Assembly (NCBI GenBank): GCA_020832305.1
Contig: JAFIEV010000010.1
Coordinates: 124,001 to 188,000, forward strand
Source of the DNA: Cyclobacteriaceae bacterium
Lineage (GTDB): Bacteria; Bacteroidota; Bacteroidia; Cytophagales; Cyclobacteriaceae
Length of the DNA stretch: 64,000 nt
Direction: 5' to 3'
The position numbers were made by a program, and so were the translations under genes. Below are positions 1 through 10,254 of this stretch, in pieces. Within the stretch, counting starts at the first letter, position 1. Each line of letters opens with the position of its first letter. The notes under the pieces are model-generated. The model saw only the letters and a program-made list of their open reading frames with translations, was not told the DNA's origin and searched no databases.

Positions 1-2206
1 CTTCACCCTGTATGGTCACCGTTCTCGACAAATAATTGAGATTAAATTGCATGTTTAACGATGGCAGCAATTGAAAGGTCGTGTTGAGGTTTACCGAATA
101 ATTTAGGCTGTTCTGACTTAAAAACTCACCCATTAATCTGCCTTCAACCGCGTATTGATATAAAGTACCTCCGGCGAAAAGTTTCCACCATCGGGTTGGT
201 TTGAGTTCGGTCCCGGCCTCTATGCCATAGGCTTGTCCGACCCCGGCATTGGTAAAGGTACGGTATAAAATTGAATCGTTAAAAACACTGTTAACGCGGT
301 TTATTACATTGAGTGTACGTCTGTAATAGGCATTGGCAAAAAAGGAATGCTGGTCATATTCTTTCACAATACCAACTTCAATGGCGTCGATAAATTCAGG
401 CAGCAACTCAGGATCCCCTTCTTCCAGCACCTCTGAATGTCTTCTGGCCAAAAAAGGATTCATCATGCTTGTAGTGGTTCTTTCAATCCTGCGGCTGTAG
501 CCTGCTTTCAGACTGTAGTTGTTGCCCAGGTCGTATAAGAGGTTTACTGACGGAAAAAGATTGAGCAGTTCAAGGGGATAGCTGGTGCCATCTTCTTCAG
601 AGAGCAAACGGTCGGTGTGTTCCAGTCTCAACCCAGCACTGTAATCGAGCTTGCCGGTTTTTCCGGTGTATTGAGTGTATAGGGAGTGAATGGTTCTTTG
701 CAAATCTATATTGCCGCCAAATTGTGGCCTGCTGATAAACTCAGGGCTGCCCAATACTTTTTCATTGTAGGAAAATTCGCCCAGATGAAATAAATATCTG
801 AATTGGTATCCCATTTCGAGGCGGGCATTATTTTGGAGCGGCAGCACGTAATCCAGGTTAAACCGAAAGCCATCGAGTGGATTGTATTCGTCCATTACCT
901 GGTATTCCAGGGTATCGAGAAAATTAAGTGGATTGAGGTTAAGGTTATGAGTCGGCCCGCCCAGAATGGTTCTTTCATACAAAGCAGAAGCTGAAAGCGT
1001 CGATTTATTATCAAATACATGGTTATAGTCGATACTGCCTATAAAAAAGTCGCCGATGCGCTCCCGTAAATTGGCATTAAAATACTGAAAGCGTTCGAAT
1101 GGCGCTTCATTGCCAACAATCGTGCGGGTTTGATCATACAGAATATCTGCTGTTCTCAGCTCCGACCTTTTGCCGGCAAATACCGAGGCGCTGATGGCAT
1201 TTTTTGGGTTAAATGTATAAGTAGCCGCGATTCGGCCTGAATAAGACTCTCTGCGATAGGACCTTTCGCCTAGGGAGGGAAAAGAGGTAAGGGTATCGCC
1301 TCGAAGGGTTTCTACTTCTCCATCGCGGTAGCCTGCTATATCATCCCTTTTGTAATCGGCACCAATGGATAAGTCCCATTTATTTTTACGAAGGTTAAAA
1401 GTAAAATCCGTACCATACCTTCTTGCTACTTTTTCATTGCCAAATGTTTCAATACTGGGTGCTCCCAGGCGGGTATTCACAATAAAGTAAACCCCATCGG
1501 TACTTCCCTTTTTTGTTTTAATATGTATGATCCCTGATTTGCCATCCGGATCGTATTTGGCGGAGGGTGATGTAATGATTTCAATATCGTCAATGGCATT
1601 GGCTGGCAGTTGATTCAGCAAAACCATGGCATTTCCCTGCACAGGTTTTCCATCGAGCAACACCAGAAAACCTCCGGTACCTCTCATGAGAATATCTCCT
1701 TCAGCATTTACAGATATTGCCGGCATATTGCGTAGTATATCCACTGCGGTTCCGCCCATTGCTGCCTGAAATTGATCTGCTTTATATACCTGCTTGTCGA
1801 TGCTGTGCAAACTTTGCTGCCGGTCTCCCCTTACTTCAATACCTTCAAGTATTTCATCACCCGATATTAACGCGATTTTCCCAACATCCACGGTGCGATT
1901 TCTTCCTTCAACTTTAATACCACCCTGGCGATAGGTTTGAAAACCCATAAACCGGATTTCGAGATAATAGGTGTTTTGTGCATTTCCATTAAGTTGAAAA
2001 GTGCCGTCCTCTTCACTTACGACACCAGCAACAAGACTGGAATCAGATTCTGTAAACAGGGCAACCGAAGCATATTCAACAGGCTTTTGTGTTTTGCCAT
2101 CTAATACCATGCCTTTAAGAGTAATGTCCTGTTGAGCAATGGCAAAGGGCACAAGATAGGTTAAAATTGCCACACTTGTCGCGACAACTTTTACGATGTA
2201 CTTCAT
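1..2206 (-). CDS. TonB-dependent receptor, outer-membrane beta-barrel family (C-terminus cut by window edge)
   Basis: The minus strand reads open from an ATG at 2206 to base 1, giving about 735 residues without a stop. The protein starts with a signal peptide ending near AIAQ. A carboxypeptidase-regulatory-like beta-sandwich follows (residues about 20-110, including YLEIRFMGFQTYRQ), then a plug domain with AVDILRNMPAISVN and DGKPVQG, and a long barrel rich in alternating aromatic strands. The last visible residues (LNYLSRTVTIQGE) match the late barrel of the OMP_b-brl_3-type receptors, so probably fewer than 100 residues are missing. Members sit in the outer membrane; the substrate is unknown. 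It is divergent from the adjacent sensor/regulator, so it may belong to the same glycan response, but it is not SusC-like in length or plug sequence. Confidence 0.88.
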   Translation of the reverse strand, partial: MKYIVKVVATSVAILTYLVPFAIAQQDITLKGMVLDGKTQKPVEYASVALFTESDSSLVAGVVSEEDGTFQLNGNAQNTYYLEIRFMGFQTYRQGGIKVEGRNRTVDVGKIALISGDEILEGIEVRGDRQQSLHSIDKQVYKADQFQAAMGGTAVDILRNMPAISVNAEGDILMRGTGGFLVLLDGKPVQGNAMVLLNQLPANAIDDIEIITSPSAKYDPDGKSGIIHIKTKKGSTDGVYFIVNTRLGAPSIETFGNEKVARRYGTDFTFNLRKNKWDLSIGADYKRDDIAGYRDGEVETLRGDTLTSFPSLGERSYRRESYSGRIAATYTFNPKNAISASVFAGKRSELRTADILYDQTRTIVGNEAPFERFQYFNANLRERIGDFFIGSIDYNHVFDNKSTLSASALYERTILGGPTHNLNLNPLNFLDTLEYQVMDEYNPLDGFRFNLDYVLPLQNNARLEMGYQFRYLFHLGEFSYNEKVLGSPEFISRPQFGGNIDLQRTIHSLYTQYTGKTGKLDYSAGLRLEHTDRLLSEEDGTSYPLELLNLFPSVNLLYDLGNNYSLKAGYSRRIERTTTSMMNPFLARRHSEVLEEGDPELLPEFIDAIEVGIVKEYDQHSFFANAYYRRTLNVINRVNSVFNDSILYRTFTNAGVGQAYGIEAGTELKPTRWWKLFAGGTLYQYAVEGRLMGEFLSQNSLNYSVNLNTTFQLLPSLNMQFNLNYLSRTVTIQGE

Positions 2207-2234
2207 ATTTTTCTCTGACAGCTTTTTGATGATG

Positions 2235-2242
2235 CAAAGTTA
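2235..2242 (-). promoter_or_regulatory. candidate Bacteroidota -7 promoter element for the TonB receptor
   Basis: The minus strand carries TAACTTTG, matching the phylum's TAnnTTTG -7 consensus, about 29 bases before the ATG at 2206. No clear -33 TTTG lies at the usual spacing, so this is a sequence-match inference only. Confidence 0.4.
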
Positions 2243-2447
2243 AAAGATAGAGGACCGACATTCATGGTAATAATTGAAAGCATTTTGGTATTTATGAAAA
2301 CGTTTGTAGTATTTATTTCTAAACCTGCTCTATTGGCGATTGTTATAACTCAAGCGTTCTTTCTACTTCAAAGACTAATTTCGATCACTAATCTTTATTT
2401 TTCACGTATGTAAAAACTATATTGCCAATTCCTTTATTAAACAGAAT

Positions 2448-5315
2448 ATGAGGAGCTATTATGTTTTCGTAGTTTGCTTTGTATCCTATCTTCAGGTGGG
2501 CGTCGCCAGCCCACTGGTCACCAATTATTTTAAGTCTGAATACGGTGGGGGTAGTAAAAACTGGTCCCTGGCGCAGGATAGCCTCGGTTTTTTATATGTT
2601 GGCAATGATGCTGGTTTACTGGAATTCGATGGTAGTAAATGGGCATTACATGCCATGCCTAACCACATGGCTGTTCGTTCGGTCAACATACAGAATGATC
2701 GTATTTATGTGGGCTCTTACGAAGAGTTTGGGTTTTTTAAAAGGGATGTTTATGGCAATTTGTATTATACGTCGATCAGCGATAGTTTAAAAGATTACAA
2801 TTTTCAAAATGATGACATCTGGAAAATCTGGAAATTGGGAGAGGAAATGCTATTTCAATCGTTTGGAAAAATTTTTGTTTATGATAATAAGCAAGTGAAA
2901 TATTTATTTCCTCCAGGAAATTTGTTGTTTATGCATCAAATTGAGGAGCGATGCATAAGCCAGCTTATTGGAGGCGGTCTCACCGAATTTAGTAATGGGA
3001 GGTTTACTATGTTGGAAAATACCCGTGGTCTCGAAGGGGTATTAGGGATAGAGCCATATAATGAAGAACAGTGGTTGATGGGGACTTCAGTAAACGGTTT
3101 TTATGTATACGATCCCTTGTCATCCACTTTGGAAGCATGGAATGTAGAAGCTTCTGATTTTATAAAAAGATATCAGCTTAATACACTGCTTCGATACGGC
3201 AGTGATCAGTTTGTGGCAGGTACCATATTAAATGGGATAATTATTTTCAACAGCCAGGGTAAAATTTTAAGACACATAAGCAAACTTAATGGTCTGCAAA
3301 ATAATACGGTTTTGAGTCTAATGGTCGATCGTGAACTTAACTTATGGGCTGGTTTAAATCTCGGGATTGACCATATAGAAATAAATTCACCCTATTCCTT
3401 TTTCCAGGATAAAACAGGCCAGATTGGCGCCGTGCATTCTGCCGTTTTACATGAAGGCAAATTGTATCTGGGAACCAATCAGGGTCTTTTTTACAAAGAT
3501 TGGCACTTGCTAAACAACCATTCATCTCATGCAGAAGACTTTCGATTTGTGCCAAATTCACAGGGACATGTACTTGAATTGTCAGTGCACGATGGCCAAT
3601 TGTTTTGCGGACATAATCGCGGTACATTTTTGGTAGACGCCGGCCCCCGGTTTGAACAGATTTCTCCGGTTACAGGGGGTTGGCATATGCATGAATTTAT
3701 CAGAGATGAAAAAAAATATCTGATTCAAGGTACTTATACCGATTTGGTGGTTTATGTATTTGACCCTCAGCAAAAGTGGAAATTCAGTCATCGCATAAGA
3801 GGCTTTTCTGAGCCGGTAAAAAGAGTACTGTTTGACAATGCAGGTAATCTTTGGGTAAGCCATGCCTACAAAGGCATTTATAAGCTCAAACTCGATGAAG
3901 ATATGCGCACTGTAGAATCAAGACAGTATTATGGCAAAAATGAAGGATTCCCGGTAGATTTCAACATCCATGTTTATATGATGAGGGATCAGCTGGTATT
4001 TACTACAGGTCAAAGCTTCTATACCTATGATCCACTTGCTGATGCCATTTTACCTTATGACATATTGAATGAATACTTTAAAGGTTACAAAAAAACAAAA
4101 TGGATTTTACCGGCTGGCAAAGATCGCTTTTGGCTGGTACATGATAGTGGTTTTGTATTGACAGGATTCGTCGATGGTAAGCTGGTCGTAATGGAAGAGC
4201 ACCCAAGTGCATATTTTAATTTTGATTTGGTCGAAGGCTTTGAAAACATACAAAACATCAACGATAGCCTGTATTTGATTTGCCTGCACAACGGATTTGT
4301 TCTCTATGATCAAAAGCATAACAAACAGAGTGTCTCTGACCAAATTAAACAAGTATATCTTAGATCTGTTGAATCGCAATCTGGTATATTACCTATATAC
4401 CATACCCATGATAAGGCACCGGCCATTCCATTTGCGGGTAATTTCATTAGCATAAGCTTTGCCAGTCCGGTATATTCTCGCAAAGACCTGGTTTTTCAAT
4501 ACAAACTGGATGGGCTGGATGAGAACTGGCATCAGACCACTACAGAAACAAATAAAGAATATGTACGATTACCACCTGGAAACTATCGTTTTCTTGTTAA
4601 AGTAAAAGGTATAAACCATCAGCTGACTGATGATACATCATACTCCTTTACTGTGCTTCCACCATGGTATGCGACCAGGACTGCATGGATTTTATATATG
4701 TTTGGAAGCCTTATTATATTCCTTGTAATTCGTGCGTTCTTTAAAATCCGATATGAGAACAGACAACGCGCCTTGCAAGATAAATTGCTGCAGGAAAAGG
4801 AAGAACAATTAAAGCAGGAGGCAATAGAGGCAGAAAAGCGTCTTATGAAGGTTAAAAATGAGCGTCTCGAAGATGAAATAAAATACAAAAGCCGCCAATT
4901 GGCAAATTCTGCTGTAGGGATCATCAAGAAGAATGAGGTTCTCATTGAGATTAAAAATGAATTGAGTAAAGGAAAGAGGGACAATGGAAAGGATGATTTG
5001 CCTGAACATATTAAAAAGGTCATGAAAATCATCAATCACAATTTAACGGGGGATGAGGATTGGCAGATCTTTGAATCGAATTTTGACCAGGCACATGAGA
5101 ACTTCCTGAAGCTGCTGAGAAAAAGGTATCCCGATCTAACCCCCAAAGACCTGCGATTTTGTGCCTATCTGCGAATGAACATCTCAAGTAAAGAAATTGC
5201 CTCACTTCTAAATATTTCAGTGAGGGGTGTTGAAATCCGCCGCTACCGTCTGCGCCGCAAATTGGGATTGCCCCACGACAAAAATCTGGTTGAATTTATG
5301 CTTGAACTGCAGTAA
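2448..5315 (+). CDS. Propeller/Y_Y_Y sensor with LuxR-type DNA-binding domain, PUL regulator
   Basis: This 955-residue protein has an N-terminal signal peptide (ending near VGVAS) and a long two-component-regulator-propeller region (about 30-640, with repeats such as DSLGFLYVGNDAGLLEF and DNAGNLWVSHAYKGIYKL). A Y_Y_Y domain follows (about 665-740), then one membrane helix near 745-765, a charged coiled coil (about 775-850) and a C-terminal helix-turn-helix of the LuxR/GerE type (about 893-950, TPKDLRFCAYLRMNISSKEI). The family is taken to sense periplasmic oligosaccharide and act on DNA inside the cell. Unlike hybrid two-component systems it has no histidine kinase or receiver domain. It lies directly upstream of susC, so regulation of this locus is the natural inference. 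Confidence 0.88.
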   Translation: MRSYYVFVVCFVSYLQVGVASPLVTNYFKSEYGGGSKNWSLAQDSLGFLYVGNDAGLLEFDGSKWALHAMPNHMAVRSVNIQNDRIYVGSYEEFGFFKRDVYGNLYYTSISDSLKDYNFQNDDIWKIWKLGEEMLFQSFGKIFVYDNKQVKYLFPPGNLLFMHQIEERCISQLIGGGLTEFSNGRFTMLENTRGLEGVLGIEPYNEEQWLMGTSVNGFYVYDPLSSTLEAWNVEASDFIKRYQLNTLLRYGSDQFVAGTILNGIIIFNSQGKILRHISKLNGLQNNTVLSLMVDRELNLWAGLNLGIDHIEINSPYSFFQDKTGQIGAVHSAVLHEGKLYLGTNQGLFYKDWHLLNNHSSHAEDFRFVPNSQGHVLELSVHDGQLFCGHNRGTFLVDAGPRFEQISPVTGGWHMHEFIRDEKKYLIQGTYTDLVVYVFDPQQKWKFSHRIRGFSEPVKRVLFDNAGNLWVSHAYKGIYKLKLDEDMRTVESRQYYGKNEGFPVDFNIHVYMMRDQLVFTTGQSFYTYDPLADAILPYDILNEYFKGYKKTKWILPAGKDRFWLVHDSGFVLTGFVDGKLVVMEEHPSAYFNFDLVEGFENIQNINDSLYLICLHNGFVLYDQKHNKQSVSDQIKQVYLRSVESQSGILPIYHTHDKAPAIPFAGNFISISFASPVYSRKDLVFQYKLDGLDENWHQTTTETNKEYVRLPPGNYRFLVKVKGINHQLTDDTSYSFTVLPPWYATRTAWILYMFGSLIIFLVIRAFFKIRYENRQRALQDKLLQEKEEQLKQEAIEAEKRLMKVKNERLEDEIKYKSRQLANSAVGIIKKNEVLIEIKNELSKGKRDNGKDDLPEHIKKVMKIINHNLTGDEDWQIFESNFDQAHENFLKLLRKRYPDLTPKDLRFCAYLRMNISSKEIASLLNISVRGVEIRRYRLRRKLGLPHDKNLVEFMLELQ

Positions 5316-5639
5316 ATGTAAAAAGTACAATTTCTGTCTGCTACATCATTACTACATCATTTCTTTTTTTACTAAAATGAAAACTCCATGATGGGCCATC
5401 TAGCGGTACATCGTTTGGCCTTACGCATTCATCTTTTGAAATATTATAAATTATTGAATTTTATGGCGATAGGCACTGTCGTTTTTAGTAAAATCACATT
5501 CTCGAAACCCTACAGATGAAAATTTCGTGATGTGATGTAGGGATGTTGTAGTGTGTTTTTTTTAAAACGAAATATTACCTTATAGTTTTGTATGTATCAG
5601 AAAAATCAAAAATGATTTTGCAACTTAATAAATCCATTT
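5316..5639 (+). other. regulator-susC intergenic region
   Basis: About 320 bases without a gene. The region is AT-rich with a long T run near 5555-5563 and holds the susC promoter candidate at 5583-5590. I see no convincing terminator after the regulator gene and no RNA structure I recognise. Confidence 0.5.
5583..5590 (+). promoter_or_regulatory. candidate -7 promoter element of the susC operon
   Basis: TAGTTTTG fits the Bacteroidota TAnnTTTG -7 consensus, 50 bases before the susC ATG. A T run lies upstream rather than a clear -33 TTTG. It is probably the main promoter of the glycan operon. Confidence 0.42.
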
Positions 5640-8600
5640 ATGAAAGTTTTTACATTAATCACATGCTTGCTGTTGAGTACAGTGATGGCATGGGCGCAAA
5701 GCGAAACAATTACCGGGAGGGTAGTTTCGGGCGATGACAACCAAGGGCTCCCGGGAGTAAACGTTTTTATTAAAGGAACCGCTCGTGGTACGGTTACCGA
5801 CATCGATGGAAGGTATTCTATTAATGTCGACAGAGGAGAGGTACTTACCTTTTCTTCTGTAGGTTATCTTACTGAGGAAATAGAGGTGGGAAGTCAATCT
5901 GTTATTGATGTCGTCCTAACATTTGATATTACGGCGCTGGATGAGATTGTTGTGGTTGGGTACGGTACTCAACGTGAAAGGGACCTCACATCCGCCATAT
6001 CAACCGTAAAATCAGATGACATTGTAAAAACACCGGCGGCACAACCAATGCAGGCCTTGCAAGGCCGGGTTGCAGGTGTTCAGATCGTGAGCAGTGGCGC
6101 CCCGGGTGCAGCAGCTACAGTAAGGGTAAGAGGAGTTGGATCCTTCCAGGGCGACGGTGCTCCCTTGTATGTGGTGGATGGAATGTTTTTCGATAACATC
6201 GACTTTCTTAACCCTAATGATATAGAAACCATTTCGGTATTGAAAGATGCTTCTGCTTCTGCGATTTATGGTGTAAGGGCGGCTAATGGTGTTGTACTGA
6301 TTGAGACAAAATCAGGGAAATACAACCAAAGGGCAGAGATTATTTACGATGGATACTATGGCATGCAGGTGCCTCAGGATGTACTCCAAATGGCCAACAC
6401 CCAACAGTTCGTAAGATATGTGAATGAAACCGGCTCCGCTGCTGACATTGCCTTTGTACAAAATGCCATGCAAAGATTTGGCAGGAGCCGTGTTGACCCC
6501 AATGTTCCCGATGTGAACACCGACTGGTACAGAGAAATCATGAGCCCCTCACCTATGCAAAACCATTCACTTACTTTCAATGGAGGGTCTGATAAAACCC
6601 GTTACTCCTTAGGTGGGAATTATTTCAGCCAAAAAGGTTTGATGAATGATACGCGCAATGAGTTTGAGCGTCTCAATTTCAGGGTTAAATTAGATTCAGA
6701 TGTACGCGATTGGTTAACAGTTGGAGGTAATCTGAATGTAAGCACAGCCCAGCAATACCAAGGTGACGATGGTGCATGGTTCCGCGCGTATTTTGCCGTA
6801 CCTATAGTGCCGGTTTTTGACGAGCAGAATACCAGTGCCTGGCCGCATCAACTTGGAAATGCACAACAAATAGGCTATAGGGGTAACCAAAATCCATTCT
6901 TTGCATTGAAATACCGCGATCAGCGATTGGATATTACTAAGGTAATGGGTAATGTATACGCCAATGTAGATATCATCCCATCTAAACTCTCCTTCAGAAC
7001 AGCATTTAATTACAACATCGAAAGCATCAACAACCGCACGGTTAACTTTGCATACAACGACGGTGTTACAGAAAGGCAATCAGCCATGAACAGGTCAAGT
7101 TTCGATCGTTTCGACAAAATCTGGGATAATTTCCTTACCTATAACGATAACTTCGGAAAACACAGGATAACAGCAGTGTTAGGGCAATCTTATCGTAGTG
7201 AAACATTCCAGCGTTTATTTGTCCGCGGGGAAGGTTTAAATCCGGATCCGCAATTTGGAAGAGAAGAATTATGGTATCTGACCCGTGCCGAAAATCTTGA
7301 TATTAATGCCATTGGTGATGGAGGTGGGGCGTTGTTCTTCCAGTCGTTTTTCAGCAGGCTGGCTTATAACTACGATGACCGATATCTGATATATGGTACT
7401 TTACGCGCCGATGGTAACAACAAATTCCAGCAACAATGGGGTACCTTTGCTACCCTTGGTGCCGGATGGGTTATTTCTTCTGAGAACTTTTTTAATGTCA
7501 ATGGTATAGATTTTCTGAAGTTACGCGGCTCCTGGGGTCAGCTGGGGAATGATGCAATTTCTCCGGCTATCGGACAGCCCTCTGTTACTGAAACCAGTAC
7601 AGCCATTAATGATGTGTTGATTTTTGGCCGTAGCCTGATGCCTGTTTATGACCTGATCGACAGATGGGAAACTACGGTAGAGACCAATATAGGATTAAAT
7701 GCAAGATTCCTTAAAAACCGATTGACCCTGGATGCCGATTACTTTATCAGGGATACGCGAAACCTGGCCGTTAATGTAATTCCTCCGGTTTTCAGAGGTA
7801 CACAAAGAAGAGGTGTAGGTGAAATCAGAAATGAAGGTATTGAAGTTACCCTGAACTGGGATGATAAAATAAGCAAGGATTTTTCATATTACATTGGAGG
7901 TAATTTTGCGACTCTGAAAAATACCATCCTTAGTTTGGGAGGTCAGGAGTTTCTTGAATCTGGCCAGGCTGAATTCCGTCAGAGACATATTGTTGGTCAA
8001 CCCATCAATGCTTTCTTCGGCTATGAAACCTTAGGTGTATTTCAGAATCAGGACCAAATACAGAACAGCGGACTTACCCAGGAATTTATCACTGCCAATA
8101 ATCTGCAACCTGGTGATTTGATTTTCAGAGATGTAAATGGTGACGGTATTATCGATGATCAGGACCGCGTGGTCTTGGGATCATTCCTTCCTACCCTTAC
8201 CTATGGTCTCAATATGGGATTCCGCTATAAAAATTGGGATTTTGCTGCTTTATTTCAGGGCCAGGCTGGTCATAGCATCTTAAACCGAAAAAGAGGTGAA
8301 ATTATATTCACCAACGACACTAATATTGATGCTGAACTTGCCAATAATCTGTGGAGAGGAGAGGGAACCTCTAATCGCTATCCTTCTGCTGCTGGTATGC
8401 GCAATGGCTGGAATCAAAATATGAGTACTCATTTTGTAGAAGATGGTTCTTATTTCCGTATCCAGAACGTTCGTTTAACCTATGCACTGATCAATAAAGA
8501 TGTGCTGGGGGTAAGAATGCCGGAAACCAGAGTGACTGTAACTGCAGAACGTCCATTGACATTCTTCAATTACAATGGCTTTAATCCTGAAGTGCCCAAT

Positions 8601-8666
8601 GGTATCGACCGTCAGGTATATCCCATACCTGCCATATACACACTTGGGTTAAACGTAAGATTCTAA
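5640..8666 (+). CDS. SusC/RagA-family TonB-linked outer-membrane transporter
   Basis: This 1008-residue protein imports oligosaccharides across the outer membrane together with SusD, powered by TonB. It has a signal peptide (cleavage near AWAQ), a carboxypeptidase-regulatory-like domain (about 22-98), a TonB-box-like stretch LDEIVVVGYGTQRERDLTSA at about 100, and a plug with the SusC signature ISVLKDASASAIYGVRAANG. A 22-strand-type barrel makes up the rest. No STN domain is present, so it is not an obvious anti-sigma-coupled transducer. The susD gene follows after 17 bases. Length and motif order are normal for the family. Confidence 0.95.
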   Translation: MKVFTLITCLLLSTVMAWAQSETITGRVVSGDDNQGLPGVNVFIKGTARGTVTDIDGRYSINVDRGEVLTFSSVGYLTEEIEVGSQSVIDVVLTFDITALDEIVVVGYGTQRERDLTSAISTVKSDDIVKTPAAQPMQALQGRVAGVQIVSSGAPGAAATVRVRGVGSFQGDGAPLYVVDGMFFDNIDFLNPNDIETISVLKDASASAIYGVRAANGVVLIETKSGKYNQRAEIIYDGYYGMQVPQDVLQMANTQQFVRYVNETGSAADIAFVQNAMQRFGRSRVDPNVPDVNTDWYREIMSPSPMQNHSLTFNGGSDKTRYSLGGNYFSQKGLMNDTRNEFERLNFRVKLDSDVRDWLTVGGNLNVSTAQQYQGDDGAWFRAYFAVPIVPVFDEQNTSAWPHQLGNAQQIGYRGNQNPFFALKYRDQRLDITKVMGNVYANVDIIPSKLSFRTAFNYNIESINNRTVNFAYNDGVTERQSAMNRSSFDRFDKIWDNFLTYNDNFGKHRITAVLGQSYRSETFQRLFVRGEGLNPDPQFGREELWYLTRAENLDINAIGDGGGALFFQSFFSRLAYNYDDRYLIYGTLRADGNNKFQQQWGTFATLGAGWVISSENFFNVNGIDFLKLRGSWGQLGNDAISPAIGQPSVTETSTAINDVLIFGRSLMPVYDLIDRWETTVETNIGLNARFLKNRLTLDADYFIRDTRNLAVNVIPPVFRGTQRRGVGEIRNEGIEVTLNWDDKISKDFSYYIGGNFATLKNTILSLGGQEFLESGQAEFRQRHIVGQPINAFFGYETLGVFQNQDQIQNSGLTQEFITANNLQPGDLIFRDVNGDGIIDDQDRVVLGSFLPTLTYGLNMGFRYKNWDFAALFQGQAGHSILNRKRGEIIFTNDTNIDAELANNLWRGEGTSNRYPSAAGMRNGWNQNMSTHFVEDGSYFRIQNVRLTYALINKDVLGVRMPETRVTVTAERPLTFFNYNGFNPEVPNGIDRQVYPIPAIYTLGLNVRF

Positions 8667-8683
8667 TTAAAACACGAGAACAA

Positions 8684-10225
8684 ATGAGACCTTTAAAATA
8701 TATCAAATACAATACAGCGCTCATTGCATCGCTGATATTTATGGTGTCTTGTCTTGATGACCTCGAGAGACCCCTTGAAAATGTTGACCCTATTGAAAGG
8801 GTAGATTATACGCAATCTCAAAATATGGTGCTGATGATTTACGGCGCCTATGCCGAGCTCAATGCACTGCAATGGGAGACCGTTCCGTTAATCGGTGTAC
8901 GTGGCGATGATGTTAACCCTGCCGGGGATCAGTTTCCGCTTACTGAAACAGACCAATACCGATACGACAGAAACTTCTGGATTTACAACTCTACCTGGCT
9001 CAACCTGTATTCAGATATTATACGCTGGCATGGTGCCATGGAAGAAATTGAGAAATACAAACAAGCTGGTGCCAATGCTACATTGGCAGATCAATATGTT
9101 GCAGAAATTAAAGTAATGCGTGCTTTTAAACTTCTGCAGCTGGCGAGATTATGGGGATCTTTACCTATACCTAATCAATCGCAACCTGCACATTTATTTA
9201 ATGTACCTCTGTCATCTTTTGAAGAAATCATGCAGCATATTTCGGCACAAATGGATGAAGCCATTCCATTTCTGCCCAGTGTACATCCAAATCAAAGGAC
9301 TGACATTCGTGGAGGTATAACTAGATATACGTCACTGGCTGTAAAAGCCATGGCCAATCTCGAACTAAAAAACTGGCCGGGAGTAGCAGATGCTACAGGG
9401 CAGATTATCGCCAGCAATTTGTTCAGGTTAAAAGATGATTACTACCAGTATTTCAAAATTCCAGGCAAACTGGATGATGAAAGTTTATTGGAACTCCAAT
9501 ATTCAGATTTTGGCCAATCTACCGGTACGGTAACGCGCTATAACTGGAATTTTTATGGCCCTGCCAGCTGGACACCTGCCAGAGCGGGCGCCGGAAACGG
9601 ATGGGGCTTCTGGGAGCCCAGTGTGAAGTATATTAAATTTATGCTTAATCGTGGTGAACAGGAAAGATTGCAAACTACGGTCCTTTTCACCCCTGCAGGT
9701 ATAGCCGATATTCAGGCAGATCCCAATTTTGCCAACCTGCCTGCCTGGGTATCCAATGTTTCTCCCGATGGCGATGTTTTCAACAACCACCCAAGGTATA
9801 AGTATTTGAGCGGCAAATTTTATCTGCCTTCAACCCAGCTTACACCCGGCCGTTTTACCTATGGTGAAAACAATAATTATAAAGTAATTCGTTATTCAGA
9901 AGTACTGCTTATGCATGCCGAGGCATTGGTTAGCGGAGCCTCAAGTGGTGTGAAATCAGCTACTGAAGCGGTAAATGAAGTTAGGACACGCGTAGGAATG
10001 GCTCCATTGAGCAATGTTACCCTTGATAATGTGCTGGATGAAAAATTTGCTGAATTTGGTACTGAATGGGGTATTCGTTTTTATGACCTCATGCGCCATG
10101 ATCGTCCACAGGAGTTGAATCGTGATGGAAGAAGCTTTCAGATGTCTGTACATAAGTTTCTTCCTTATCCATTGGAGCAACAGAGCATTTTGCCTCAGTT
10201 GAGAACAGAAGTAAACCCGGGTTAA
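8684..10225 (+). CDS. SusD/RagB-family glycan-binding lipoprotein
   Basis: 513 residues with a lipoprotein signal peptide whose lipobox ends in Cys23 (FMVSC). The mature part has the SusD TPR-like helices (for example QYVAEIKVMRAFKLLQLARL) and the C-terminal SusD region with YSEVLLMHAEAL and WGIRFYDLMRHDRP. The family forms a lid over SusC on the cell surface and captures glycan chains. It follows susC by 17 bases and precedes the LamG lipoprotein by about 30 bases, consistent with one transcript. Nothing looks truncated. Confidence 0.95.
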   Translation: MRPLKYIKYNTALIASLIFMVSCLDDLERPLENVDPIERVDYTQSQNMVLMIYGAYAELNALQWETVPLIGVRGDDVNPAGDQFPLTETDQYRYDRNFWIYNSTWLNLYSDIIRWHGAMEEIEKYKQAGANATLADQYVAEIKVMRAFKLLQLARLWGSLPIPNQSQPAHLFNVPLSSFEEIMQHISAQMDEAIPFLPSVHPNQRTDIRGGITRYTSLAVKAMANLELKNWPGVADATGQIIASNLFRLKDDYYQYFKIPGKLDDESLLELQYSDFGQSTGTVTRYNWNFYGPASWTPARAGAGNGWGFWEPSVKYIKFMLNRGEQERLQTTVLFTPAGIADIQADPNFANLPAWVSNVSPDGDVFNNHPRYKYLSGKFYLPSTQLTPGRFTYGENNNYKVIRYSEVLLMHAEALVSGASSGVKSATEAVNEVRTRVGMAPLSNVTLDNVLDEKFAEFGTEWGIRFYDLMRHDRPQELNRDGRSFQMSVHKFLPYPLEQQSILPQLRTEVNPG

Positions 10226-10254
10226 TTGACAAATCAAAAAAATTAACATTAGCG

